DNA from: Chitinophagaceae bacterium
GTDB taxonomy: Bacteria; Bacteroidota; Bacteroidia; Chitinophagales; Chitinophagaceae
Assembly (NCBI GenBank): GCA_003526435.1
Contig: DPWF01000301.1
Location: 1 to 10,294 of the forward strand
Length of the DNA: 10,294 nucleotides
Direction of reading: 5' to 3'
This document shows, one piece after another, positions 1-6,731 of the stretch. The position numbers and the translations under genes were made by a program. Under the pieces are notes generated by a model. That model worked only from the letters and a program-made list of their open reading frames with translations, searched no databases and was not told where the DNA came from. The stretch's first letter is position 1. Every line of letters starts with the position of its first letter.

Positions 1-1
1 C

Positions 2-340
2 AATAAATTATTACAGGTTGCGGGTAATCTCATTTCAAATGCCATCAAGTTTACGCCCGTGAAGGGCAGTGTAAAAGTTGAACTGTCTATTCAAATATCA
101 AAAATCAAGCACCTGATTATCAGGGTTCAGGATACAGGTAGTGGTATGGATGCTGAAACATTACAGGAAATTCAGAAAGGCGAAGTTTTGTCTTCTGATG
201 GTACCAGTGGTGAAAAAGGGTATGGATTTGGACTGAAACTGGTAAAGCATCTCGTTGATAAACTCAATGGCGGTATTCGTATTGAATCTGAACTGGGAAA
301 AGGAACATTATTCGAAATAAGACTGCCTATTAGTCACTAG
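2..340 (+). CDS. Sensor histidine kinase, C-terminal ATP-binding domain (5' end outside window)
   Basis: The frame is open from base 2 to a TAG at 338-340, giving 112 visible residues; the start and all upstream domains lie outside the window. The visible part is the HATPase_c (GHKL) domain of a two-component sensor kinase, which binds ATP and phosphorylates a histidine in the missing DHp domain. The N-box reads NLISNAIKFTP near the left edge, the G1 box DTGSGMD follows, and a glycine-rich GYGFGLKLVKHL forms the G2 box and ATP lid. The final stretch, GGIRIESELGKGTLFEIRLP, is the usual ending of these kinases. No receiver or DNA-binding domain follows, so it is a kinase without a C-terminal extension. 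Its partner regulator and signal cannot be read from here. The family call is secure; the specific role is unknown. Confidence 0.93.
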   Translation, partial: NKLLQVAGNLISNAIKFTPVKGSVKVELSIQISKIKHLIIRVQDTGSGMDAETLQEIQKGEVLSSDGTSGEKGYGFGLKLVKHLVDKLNGGIRIESELGKGTLFEIRLPISH

Positions 341-387
341 TCATCAGTTATCCGATATGTATTATTTCTAAGCAACCTGTTTCCCGA

Positions 388-1182
388 TCAGATCATCATA
401 TAAACAAAAATGATAGCTGATATTAATACCCACCAGGCAATAACACTTAAGACAGCAAGCCCTAAAGCCTGCATTTTTCCAGTAGTATTGAATTTCCCCA
501 TGAATCGGTAGTAAAAAATAGCCCGATATAAGATTTCGAAGACTGCGAATGCATAAATGGGCCATTTAATGGTTGGATCAACATGCAGTAATGCCAGTAA
601 TGGCGTCCATAGCATACATCGAACGAGATTGGTAAAACCGATAAGGTATAAATTGGCAACAAGGTGTTCAGTAAAATTGTATGGGCCACGCAAAAGTATA
701 AGCCAGATTATCAGGCTAATATATGGAGCCGCAAACATGGCTACAAAATTGGCATACTTATTAAAAAAACGACCCACATTTGCCTGCCTGGTAGCTGCAG
801 CAGAATAACCGGAAGCTGATTCTTTTGGAATAGGTTCTTTCTGGTAAGCATTAACAACATTCTGTTTGGAAGGCCTGACAGATTTGTTCGGGATAACAGA
901 ACCCATAAAAACATATAAAGCAGCAACAATGAGAAAGAAATTCAGTGGAGGAAAATATTTTTTTCTTTTGCCGCTCACAAATTCTCTGGCTACAGTACCC
1001 GTTTCTGTCACCAACGCTTTAAGTAATTGAAAAATGCCCTTATCTGCATGGGTAAAGTAATGAACCACGTCATGCCATATATCATGCAGGTTAAGCCGTT
1101 TCAGAGCAGCTTTTTGTCCGCAGTTTGGACAGAAGTTTTGCCCTGCAGACAATGGCAGGTTACAGTTTAAGCAGTTGTTCAT
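388..1182 (-). CDS. DUF3667 family zinc-ribbon membrane protein
   Basis: This 264-residue protein starts at an ATG (1182-1180). An N-terminal zinc ribbon has paired cysteines C4/C7 and C18/C21 (C-x2-C, then FCPNCGQ). Next comes a soluble segment with the TGTVAREFVSGKRKKYFPPL signature (about 61-80), which I recognise as the DUF3667 hallmark common in Bacteroidota. About five hydrophobic segments follow, near residues 80-97, 146-165, 173-198, 207-225 and 239-262. A polar, low-complexity stretch at about 98-137 sits between the first and second membrane segments. The molecular function of the family is not known to me. The gene is convergent with the histidine kinase (47-bp gap) and divergent from the DUF1569 gene (95-bp gap), so it is probably a monocistronic unit. 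The family call rests on motif memory, not a search. Confidence 0.8.
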   Translation of the reverse strand: MNNCLNCNLPLSAGQNFCPNCGQKAALKRLNLHDIWHDVVHYFTHADKGIFQLLKALVTETGTVAREFVSGKRKKYFPPLNFFLIVAALYVFMGSVIPNKSVRPSKQNVVNAYQKEPIPKESASGYSAAATRQANVGRFFNKYANFVAMFAAPYISLIIWLILLRGPYNFTEHLVANLYLIGFTNLVRCMLWTPLLALLHVDPTIKWPIYAFAVFEILYRAIFYYRFMGKFNTTGKMQALGLAVLSVIAWWVLISAIIFVYMMI

Positions 1183-1277
1183 GGTATTTACGAATATAAT
1201 TAAGAATGACTGGTTTTCTGTTCTTTGAGATGAATTAAATGGAACTGTAATTCACTTATCTTTCATAAAAAAATCTC

Positions 1278-1748
1278 ATGGATCAGGCAAAAGCAGATTT
1301 TATACAAGAAGGATTCTTGTCTTTACTTGCCGGTTTATCGCCCAATACGGAAGCATTGTGGGGCAAAATGAATGCTCAGCAAATGGTAGAACATGTTACG
1401 GGCTTCTTTTTAGTGTCGATCGGGGAAATGCGTTTCCCGCTGGTAACACCTGAAGAACACTTACCTAAATTCAAAGAATTTTTGCTGAGCGAAAAACAGT
1501 TCCGTGAAAATACAAAAGCACCGGTTTTACCGGAAGAGCCTTTGCCAGTTCGGGAACCAGATCTGGCATCAGCCATTCAACAACTCAGAACAGTAATAGA
1601 AAGTTTCTTTACCTATTTTAGTAATGATCCAGATAAAAAAACAATGCACCCCGTTTTTGGCTGGCTGAATTTCGAGGAATGGGTCCTGCTTCATTATAAA
1701 CATGTAACTCATCATGCCCGTCAGTTCGGCTTGCTGGGTAAACCATGA
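1278..1748 (+). CDS. DinB-like / DUF1569 family protein
   Basis: This 156-residue soluble protein starts at the ATG at 1278. The pattern is that of the DinB/YfiT-like four-helix bundle: a helix with a histidine in MNAQQMVEHV (H39), and a C-terminal block HPVFGWLNFEEWVLLHYKHV (residues 124-143) continuing into THHARQFGLL, with H142, H145 and H146. The H39/H142/H146 spacing is compatible with the three-histidine metal site of this superfamily. The HP.FG....EW......H..HH.RQFG string matches what I know as DUF1569. No enzymatic activity is established for the family; some superfamily members are metal-dependent thiol-handling transferases or isomerases. It lies 76 bp upstream of paaZ on the same strand and may be co-transcribed or may run into the paaZ promoter region. 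A role in phenylacetate catabolism would be inference from position only. Confidence 0.75.
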   Translation: MDQAKADFIQEGFLSLLAGLSPNTEALWGKMNAQQMVEHVTGFFLVSIGEMRFPLVTPEEHLPKFKEFLLSEKQFRENTKAPVLPEEPLPVREPDLASAIQQLRTVIESFFTYFSNDPDKKTMHPVFGWLNFEEWVLLHYKHVTHHARQFGLLGKP

Positions 1749-1750
1749 AC

Positions 1751-1768
1751 AATGGATTATAGTCCATT
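1751..1768 (+). repeat. Short inverted repeat after the DUF1569 stop
   Basis: AATGGA (1751-1756) and TCCATT (1763-1768) form a perfect 6-bp inverted repeat, extendable by one T·G pair to leave a TATA loop. It begins two bases after the TGA of the DUF1569 gene. There is no following T-run, so it is a weak candidate for a transcription terminator at best. Confidence 0.3.
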
Positions 1769-1789
1769 AGCTATCTCACCAAATAAAGC

Positions 1790-1825
1790 TATCAATCGTT
1801 AGCTTTGTCGCCTAAACGATTGGTA
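1790..1825 (+). promoter_or_regulatory. Candidate paaZ promoter -7 element inside a dyad (possible operator)
   Basis: TAGCTTTG at 1800-1807 is a perfect match to the Bacteroidota -7 consensus TANNTTTG. No clear TTTG -33 box is present at the expected distance upstream. The element is bracketed by CAATCGTT (1793-1800) and AACGATTG (1815-1822), an exact 8-bp inverted repeat with a 22-bp centre-to-centre distance, about two helical turns. With one wobble pair and one bulged A the pairing extends to 13 bp (1790-1802 with 1812-1825), ending in the first base of the paaZ ATG. A start site a few bases after the -7 box would make this a DNA operator for a dimeric repressor. If transcription starts further upstream, it would instead be an RNA hairpin at the start codon. 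No regulator gene is in the window. Confidence 0.4.
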
Positions 1826-3879
1826 TGTCAAAACTGGAAAATTATATTTTAGGAAAATGGATCACAGGCGATGGTGAAGGTCAACCCCTGTTTAATGCTG
1901 TAACCGGAGATCAAATAGCTACTGCATCAACAAAGGGTATAGATTTTAAAGCATTATTAGATTATGCTAGAACAACCGGAAACCCCGCACTCAGAAAAAT
2001 GAGTTTTCATGAACGTGGTCTGATGCTGAGAAGTCTTGCCCTTCATTTGAGAAATCATCTTGATCGTTTTTACCAAGTAAGTTACCAAACCGGCGCCACC
2101 AAAGCAGATAGCTGGGTTGATATAGAAGGTGGTATTGGTAATTTATTCTCTTATGCTTCACTGCGAAGAAAATTCCCCGACGAATCATATTGTCTTGATG
2201 GGGAGCAACATATTTTAGGTAAAGCCAACACTTTTATGGGACATCATCTGCTTGTACCCAAAGAGGGGGTGGCCATACATATCAATGCATTTAATTTTCC
2301 GGTATGGGGTATGCTGGAAAAAATTGCGGTGAACCTTTTGGCGGGCGTTCCTGCCATTGTTAAACCCGCAACAGTTACTTCATACCTTACAGAAACAGTA
2401 GTAAAAGAAATCATTGCATCCGGTATTTTACCGCAAGGTGCGTTACAATTAATTTGTGGAAGTGCCGGCGATATACTTCAACATGTTACAGAACAGGATG
2501 TGGTTACTTTTACAGGCTCTGCTACTACTGGTTTAATGTTGAAATCAACTCCATCCATCTTAAGTAATAGTGTTCCTTTTACAATGGAAGCAGATTCATT
2601 GAATTGTATTGTCTTAGGTGATGATGTAACCCCTGATATGCCTGAATGGGATATTTTTCTGAAAGAAGTGAGAAAAGAAATGACCACTAAATGTGGTCAA
2701 AAATGTACGGCCATCAGGAGAATTTTTGTACCGGAAAATAAACTCGAAGATATACAGATGGCACTGGGCAAAGCCCTTTCACAAACAACCATTGGTAACC
2801 CTTTGAACGAAAAAGTGAGAATGGGTTCACTGGCCGGGTCATCACAAAGAGAAGAAGTAAAAGCGCAGGTACAGAAATTACTTGCTTCGTCGCAAATTAT
2901 TTACGGGTCACTTGACAGCGTTGAACTGATTGATGCGGATGCAGCCAGGGGCGCATTTATCAGTCCTATCTTATTACTGAACGAAAATCCGTTCTATTCA
3001 AAAGAAGTACATGAGGTAGAAGCATTTGGTCCTGTATCAACATTAATGCCTTATAAACATATTGATGATGCTATACTACTGGCAAAAATGGGTAAGGGTT
3101 CATTGGTAAGTTCTGTGGTAACCGCTGACAAAAAAATTGCCAAACAATATGTATTGGGTGCGGGGCCTTACCACGGACGGATATTGGTATTGAACCAGGA
3201 ATGCGCCAAAGAAAGTACAGGCCATGGATCGCCTTTGCCTTTATTGGTACATGGTGGACCGGGAAGAGCAGGTGGTGGTGAAGAGATGGGGGGGCTTCGT
3301 GGTGTAAAACATTATATGCAGCGTGTGGCCATACAGGGCTCGCCTGAAATGATTACAGCCATCAGTAATGTATATCAGGCAGGTGCAAAGGGGAACACAG
3401 GTGGCATACACCCATTCAAAAAATATTTTGATGAATTACAGATTGGTGATCAGTTGTTGACAGAAAAAAGATTGATAACGGCAGAAGACATAGACCAGTT
3501 TGCTGACCTCAGTGGCGATCATTTCTATGCGCACCTCCGCGACACTGATTTTTCGGGTACTATGTTTGAAAAGCAGGTGGCACATGGCTATCTCATCATG
3601 AGTATAGCTGCAGGTTTGTTTGTAAGCAGTTATGAAAAAAATCCTGTGTTATTGAATTATGGTATCGATGAACTGCGTTTTACCAAACCTGTTTACCCTG
3701 GCGCTGAAGTACAGGTGCGATTTACCTGTAAAGAAAAAATAAGACAGGAGAGAAAAGAACCCACAGATATTGATAAAGGTATTGTGAAATGGCTGGTGGA
3801 GATCATGGATGAAACGGGTGAGATTACAGGTGTGGCAACCATTTTAACAATGGTAGAGCGAAAGGATAAAAAAGATTGA
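1825..3879 (+). CDS. paaZ: PaaZ: oxepin-CoA hydrolase / 3-oxo-5,6-dehydrosuberyl-CoA semialdehyde dehydrogenase
   Basis: This 684-residue fusion enzyme has the usual PaaZ length. The C-terminal MaoC-type hydratase opens the oxepin-CoA ring of phenylacetate breakdown, and the N-terminal aldehyde dehydrogenase oxidises the resulting semialdehyde to 3-oxo-5,6-dehydrosuberyl-CoA using NADP. The dehydrogenase half spans about residues 1-530. It has the conserved Asn in NAFNFPVWG (N157), a cofactor-site lysine in VKPAT (K180), FTGS at 229-232, the general base in TMEADSLNC (E255) and the nucleophile in KCGQKCTAIRR (C294); C290 lies four residues earlier. The hydratase half spans about 535-684 with the hotdog motif FADLSGDHFYAH, whose D565 and H570 correspond to the catalytic Asp and His of (R)-hydratases. 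The opening LENYILGKWITGDGEGQPL is typical of PaaZ and supports this ATG. No Shine-Dalgarno is visible. All catalytic residues are present, so both activities are expected. Confidence 0.96.
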   Translation: MSKLENYILGKWITGDGEGQPLFNAVTGDQIATASTKGIDFKALLDYARTTGNPALRKMSFHERGLMLRSLALHLRNHLDRFYQVSYQTGATKADSWVDIEGGIGNLFSYASLRRKFPDESYCLDGEQHILGKANTFMGHHLLVPKEGVAIHINAFNFPVWGMLEKIAVNLLAGVPAIVKPATVTSYLTETVVKEIIASGILPQGALQLICGSAGDILQHVTEQDVVTFTGSATTGLMLKSTPSILSNSVPFTMEADSLNCIVLGDDVTPDMPEWDIFLKEVRKEMTTKCGQKCTAIRRIFVPENKLEDIQMALGKALSQTTIGNPLNEKVRMGSLAGSSQREEVKAQVQKLLASSQIIYGSLDSVELIDADAARGAFISPILLLNENPFYSKEVHEVEAFGPVSTLMPYKHIDDAILLAKMGKGSLVSSVVTADKKIAKQYVLGAGPYHGRILVLNQECAKESTGHGSPLPLLVHGGPGRAGGGEEMGGLRGVKHYMQRVAIQGSPEMITAISNVYQAGAKGNTGGIHPFKKYFDELQIGDQLLTEKRLITAEDIDQFADLSGDHFYAHLRDTDFSGTMFEKQVAHGYLIMSIAAGLFVSSYEKNPVLLNYGIDELRFTKPVYPGAEVQVRFTCKEKIRQERKEPTDIDKGIVKWLVEIMDETGEITGVATILTMVERKDKKD

Positions 3880-3933
3880 TTAACTTTAAAAGACACCTGG
3901 CATATTTTATTTTATCACGAGAACAGAAATAGT

Positions 3934-4710
3934 ATGATTGAAGAAATTAAAGAAGGTTATGTGAAAGTGGAAAGAGAGCATGGTATTGCAACGATTGAAT
4001 TTTATCACCCGCAACGCAATTCATTACCCGGACAGATACTTGATGCATTGGCAAAAGATATTCATAGTGAAGGACTGAACCCTGACACAAAAGTGATGGT
4101 GTTAAGGTCGGCGGGAGAAAAAGTATTTTGCTCAGGAGCTTCTTTTGATGAATTGGCATCCATTACTGACGAGATACAGGGCTCCAAATTTTTTAATGGC
4201 TTTGCAAAGGTTATCAATGCCATGCGAACAGCACCCCAGCTCATAATTGCACGTATTCAAGGTAAATGTGTGGGTGGGGGTGTTGGAATAGCTGCGGCTG
4301 CCGATTATGCAATTGCAGCAGAAGGGGCCGATGTTAAACTGAGTGAACTTGCTGTAGGCATAGGACCCTTTGTAGTAGGTCCGGCAGTGGAAAGAAAAAT
4401 TGGTACATCAGCATTTTCACAACTGGCTATTGATGCTTCCATGTGGCGCCCTGCAGACTGGGCCCGCCGCAAGGGACTTTTTGCTGAACTACATGCCGAT
4501 GTAGCTGGTATGGATGATTCGATTACCCGTCTCACTACTACTTTATCGCAATCCAGCCCCGATGCTATGCGCGAAATGAAAAAAATATTCTGGGCAGGTA
4601 CCGAACATTGGGATGAATTATTAAGGGAAAGAGCCAAAATAAGTGGCAGATTGATACTTAGCGATTATAGCAAAAATGCCATTGCGCGTTTCAAAGACAA
4701 GCAGTCGTGA
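3934..4710 (+). CDS. Enoyl-CoA hydratase/isomerase family protein (crotonase fold), phenylacetate-pathway type
   Basis: This 258-residue crotonase-fold protein lies 54 bp after paaZ and starts at the ATG at 3934. The CoA-binding and oxyanion-hole region reads FCSGASFDEL (65-74), and the second oxyanion strand is CVGGGVGIAAAADYAIA (112-128). Of the two catalytic glutamates of classical enoyl-CoA hydratase, the second is present (E138 in LSELAVGIGP). The first is replaced by glycine (G118), as the GGGCELA block reads GGGVGIA here. Crotonase members with one acidic residue are often isomerases or act on special substrates, so PaaG-like isomerisation or PaaF-like hydration is plausible from the neighbourhood but not settled. 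It is most likely in the paaZ transcript, and its TGA overlaps the ATG of the downstream glycosylase. Family call is certain; the exact reaction is open, so I give no gene symbol. Confidence 0.9.
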   Translation: MIEEIKEGYVKVEREHGIATIEFYHPQRNSLPGQILDALAKDIHSEGLNPDTKVMVLRSAGEKVFCSGASFDELASITDEIQGSKFFNGFAKVINAMRTAPQLIIARIQGKCVGGGVGIAAAADYAIAAEGADVKLSELAVGIGPFVVGPAVERKIGTSAFSQLAIDASMWRPADWARRKGLFAELHADVAGMDDSITRLTTTLSQSSPDAMREMKKIFWAGTEHWDELLRERAKISGRLILSDYSKNAIARFKDKQS

Positions 4711-5354
4711 TGGTGATGGAAAGGTTCAGAGAAGAAAATTTTATTTCTCTTTGTAATGAACTGGCTGTTATTGATGTGAGTTTTCAACAAATCATCAATG
4801 AGTATGGGTATGCTCCCTGTTGGAGCCGTAAGCCAACATTTTCTACACTCATTCATATTATACTGGAACAGCAGGTGTCGCTGGCTTCTGCAAAAGCTGC
4901 TTTTGATAAGTTGCAATCATATGACAGCACTATCAGCCCTGAAAATATATTACGCTTGTCTGATGAAGAAATGAAAGCCTGTTATTTCAGCCGGCAAAAA
5001 ACAATCTATGCACGCTGTTTGTCTGAAGCGGTGTTAAGTGGTAGTCTTGATCTGGAAAGCCTGGTATATAAAGATGATGATACCATTCGCTTAGCACTTA
5101 CCAAAATCAAAGGTATTGGTAACTGGACGGTTGATGTTTTTTTAATGATGTGTTTGCACAGCCCCGATATTTTCCCTTTTGGTGATATTGCTTTAGTGAA
5201 CAGCCTCAAACACATAAAGCAGTTGCCATTGCATACAACAAAAGAAATACTGGTGTCTGTTACAGCATCATGGAAACCATACAGAACCATAGCCGCTTAT
5301 TTATTATGGCATGCTTATATATGCAGGAAAGGAATAGTATTTCAATCAGCGTAA
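4710..5354 (+). CDS. DNA-3-methyladenine glycosylase II (AlkA-type, HhH-GPD superfamily)
   Basis: This protein excises alkylated bases from DNA as the first step of base-excision repair. The 214 residues contain the helix-hairpin-helix LTKIKGIGNWTVDVFLMM (about 130-147), the tract DIFPFGDIAL with the likely catalytic aspartate D159, and the closing SWKPYRTIAAYLLWH typical of AlkA proteins. EQQVS near residue 54 matches the conserved ILxQQVS of the family. It lacks the extra N-terminal domain of E. coli AlkA (about 280 residues), so it is the short form. The ATG at 4710 overlaps the preceding TGA (TGATG), suggesting translational coupling; a GTG at 4707 and an ATG at 4716 are alternatives, and none has a good Shine-Dalgarno. 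Its stop overlaps the convergent TolC-family stop by 9 bp. Presence of a repair enzyme in a catabolic unit is unusual. Confidence 0.92.
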   Translation: MVMERFREENFISLCNELAVIDVSFQQIINEYGYAPCWSRKPTFSTLIHIILEQQVSLASAKAAFDKLQSYDSTISPENILRLSDEEMKACYFSRQKTIYARCLSEAVLSGSLDLESLVYKDDDTIRLALTKIKGIGNWTVDVFLMMCLHSPDIFPFGDIALVNSLKHIKQLPLHTTKEILVSVTASWKPYRTIAAYLLWHAYICRKGIVFQSA

Positions 5355-6725
5355 TAAACCGGCAGACCAGTCAACAGCATATCTTGATTTCAAGTATTTA
5401 ACACGAAGACTGACTAATTTTTCTGCTGTTTCTATTACTTTGTTTTCACGTGTATTAATCAGAAAGAGCGAGCTTTCACCATTCCTGAACCTGAGATATT
5501 CCGCCGTTAAAATGGTTTGAAAATTCTTTAAAGCCTGCTCACTGATGACTAATTGTTTTTGTAACTGCTGTGTTTCATTCAGGTAAGACCTGAGTTTATT
5601 TTCTGTTTCTCTTCGTTTTAGTGAAAGCTCATAATTGGTTTCCCTGATTTTGAGCACCGATTTTTTATATTCACCTCTACCTTCCCTGATAAATAGAGGC
5701 AACTTGAAGTCAATGCCCCATACATAATTATTCTGGAACAAGGCGCTGTTCCATCCTTTGAAAACATTGTAGCCCCTGTTCAGGAGATTGGCTTTTAAAT
5801 CGATGGAGGGTAAAATATTCTGCTGTTTTAGTTTTCTGTCGATTTCGAGTGCATTTAATTTAAAATCGTAGATACGTAATTGCGGATTAGTTGTTAAAGC
5901 CTGTTGAATGAGAGCCGATTCATCGGGCAGTACAGCATATCGCGTAAAACCAGTGGTATCGGGAATGTATTGTGGAGAAATAAGGTAGCCACTGTCTCTT
6001 TCATCCCATACATAATTTGATAATTCAAGTGTACTATTGGTGAGCTGAAGAAGGGCTTCACTTTGCAAAAGTTGAAATTGCTGCACTTGTGTAAGTGCTT
6101 CAACGGTATCTACGGAAGCTCTTTCCCCATTTTCAAAACCAATTTTCACGAGCCTGAATCGATCCTGAGCAACTGTTACAAACCTTGAATAAATACGAAA
6201 TAATTGGTAACTACCCGTCCATTGCCAATAAGCACCATAAGCATCAAACAGCAAATTATTAAGCGCATTTAGTTGTTCCTGTTCGCTTTGTTCGCGTAAT
6301 ACACGCGCCTGCCTTAATATGGCTCTTCTTTTATCAAGAACCAAACCTTTGGCTACAGGTAAGCTTATTCCGAGATAACTGGTTTGTCCGGCAGTTGATT
6401 CTGAACTTAAAAACTGACCACCATTATTTTCGAGACCTGCTTTAATATCGGCACCTATCCAGGTGGGTATTTTTATTTCGGGGTTTGTGTAGAAATAATA
6501 ATTTTTTCCATCAAAAGTCTTCCTGCTGGCGTCCATTCCAATCATCGGATCAAAACCGCCTTTGGCACTTAATACATCTGCATCTGCCTTTTGTACATTT
6601 AGCTGAGCCTGCTTAGCCAGAGGGTGGTTATTACGAACCATTTTTATAAAATCATCCACATATAAAACCTGTGATGAGCAATAAAAGGTCAAGAGTAAAC
6701 CAATAACGGTATAAATCAATTTCAT
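5346..6725 (-). CDS. TolC-family outer-membrane efflux protein
   Basis: This 459-residue protein is the likely outer-membrane channel of the adjacent exporter. An N-terminal signal peptide is visible (K2, hydrophobic 4-15, likely cleavage near residue 19); a Cys at 16 is not in a convincing lipobox. The mature part begins FIKMVRNNHPLAKQAQLNVQ, the usual start of outer-membrane factors. Long amphipathic helices at about 130-235 and 350-450 carry the duplicated family motifs, GFENGERASVDTVEA near 197 and FRNGESSLFLINTREN near 413. Two segments rich in alternating and aromatic residues at about 60-125 and 305-345 fit the barrel strands. The gene starts at ATG 6725, 6 bp after the HlyD stop, with AAGGA about 14 bases upstream of the start. 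It is the last gene of the ABC-HlyD-TolC operon, and its end overlaps the glycosylase gene on the other strand by 9 bp. Confidence 0.93.
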   Translation of the reverse strand: MKLIYTVIGLLLTFYCSSQVLYVDDFIKMVRNNHPLAKQAQLNVQKADADVLSAKGGFDPMIGMDASRKTFDGKNYYFYTNPEIKIPTWIGADIKAGLENNGGQFLSSESTAGQTSYLGISLPVAKGLVLDKRRAILRQARVLREQSEQEQLNALNNLLFDAYGAYWQWTGSYQLFRIYSRFVTVAQDRFRLVKIGFENGERASVDTVEALTQVQQFQLLQSEALLQLTNSTLELSNYVWDERDSGYLISPQYIPDTTGFTRYAVLPDESALIQQALTTNPQLRIYDFKLNALEIDRKLKQQNILPSIDLKANLLNRGYNVFKGWNSALFQNNYVWGIDFKLPLFIREGRGEYKKSVLKIRETNYELSLKRRETENKLRSYLNETQQLQKQLVISEQALKNFQTILTAEYLRFRNGESSLFLINTRENKVIETAEKLVSLRVKYLKSRYAVDWSAGLLR

Positions 6726-6731
6726 GCTCGC

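Noticed and set aside
59..340. A 93-residue standalone ATPase gene starting at a GTG at 59
   Set aside because: The frame continues upstream to base 2 and encodes the N-box of a histidine kinase; the GTG is internal.
1751..1768. Strong terminator after the DUF1569 gene
   Set aside because: The stem is only 6-7 bp and has no following T-run, so I list it as an inverted repeat and do not use it to separate the DUF1569 gene from paaZ.
4305..4637. 110-residue open frame on the minus strand inside the enoyl-CoA hydratase gene
   Set aside because: Ser/Ala-rich translation with no family features, wholly antisense to a well-supported gene.
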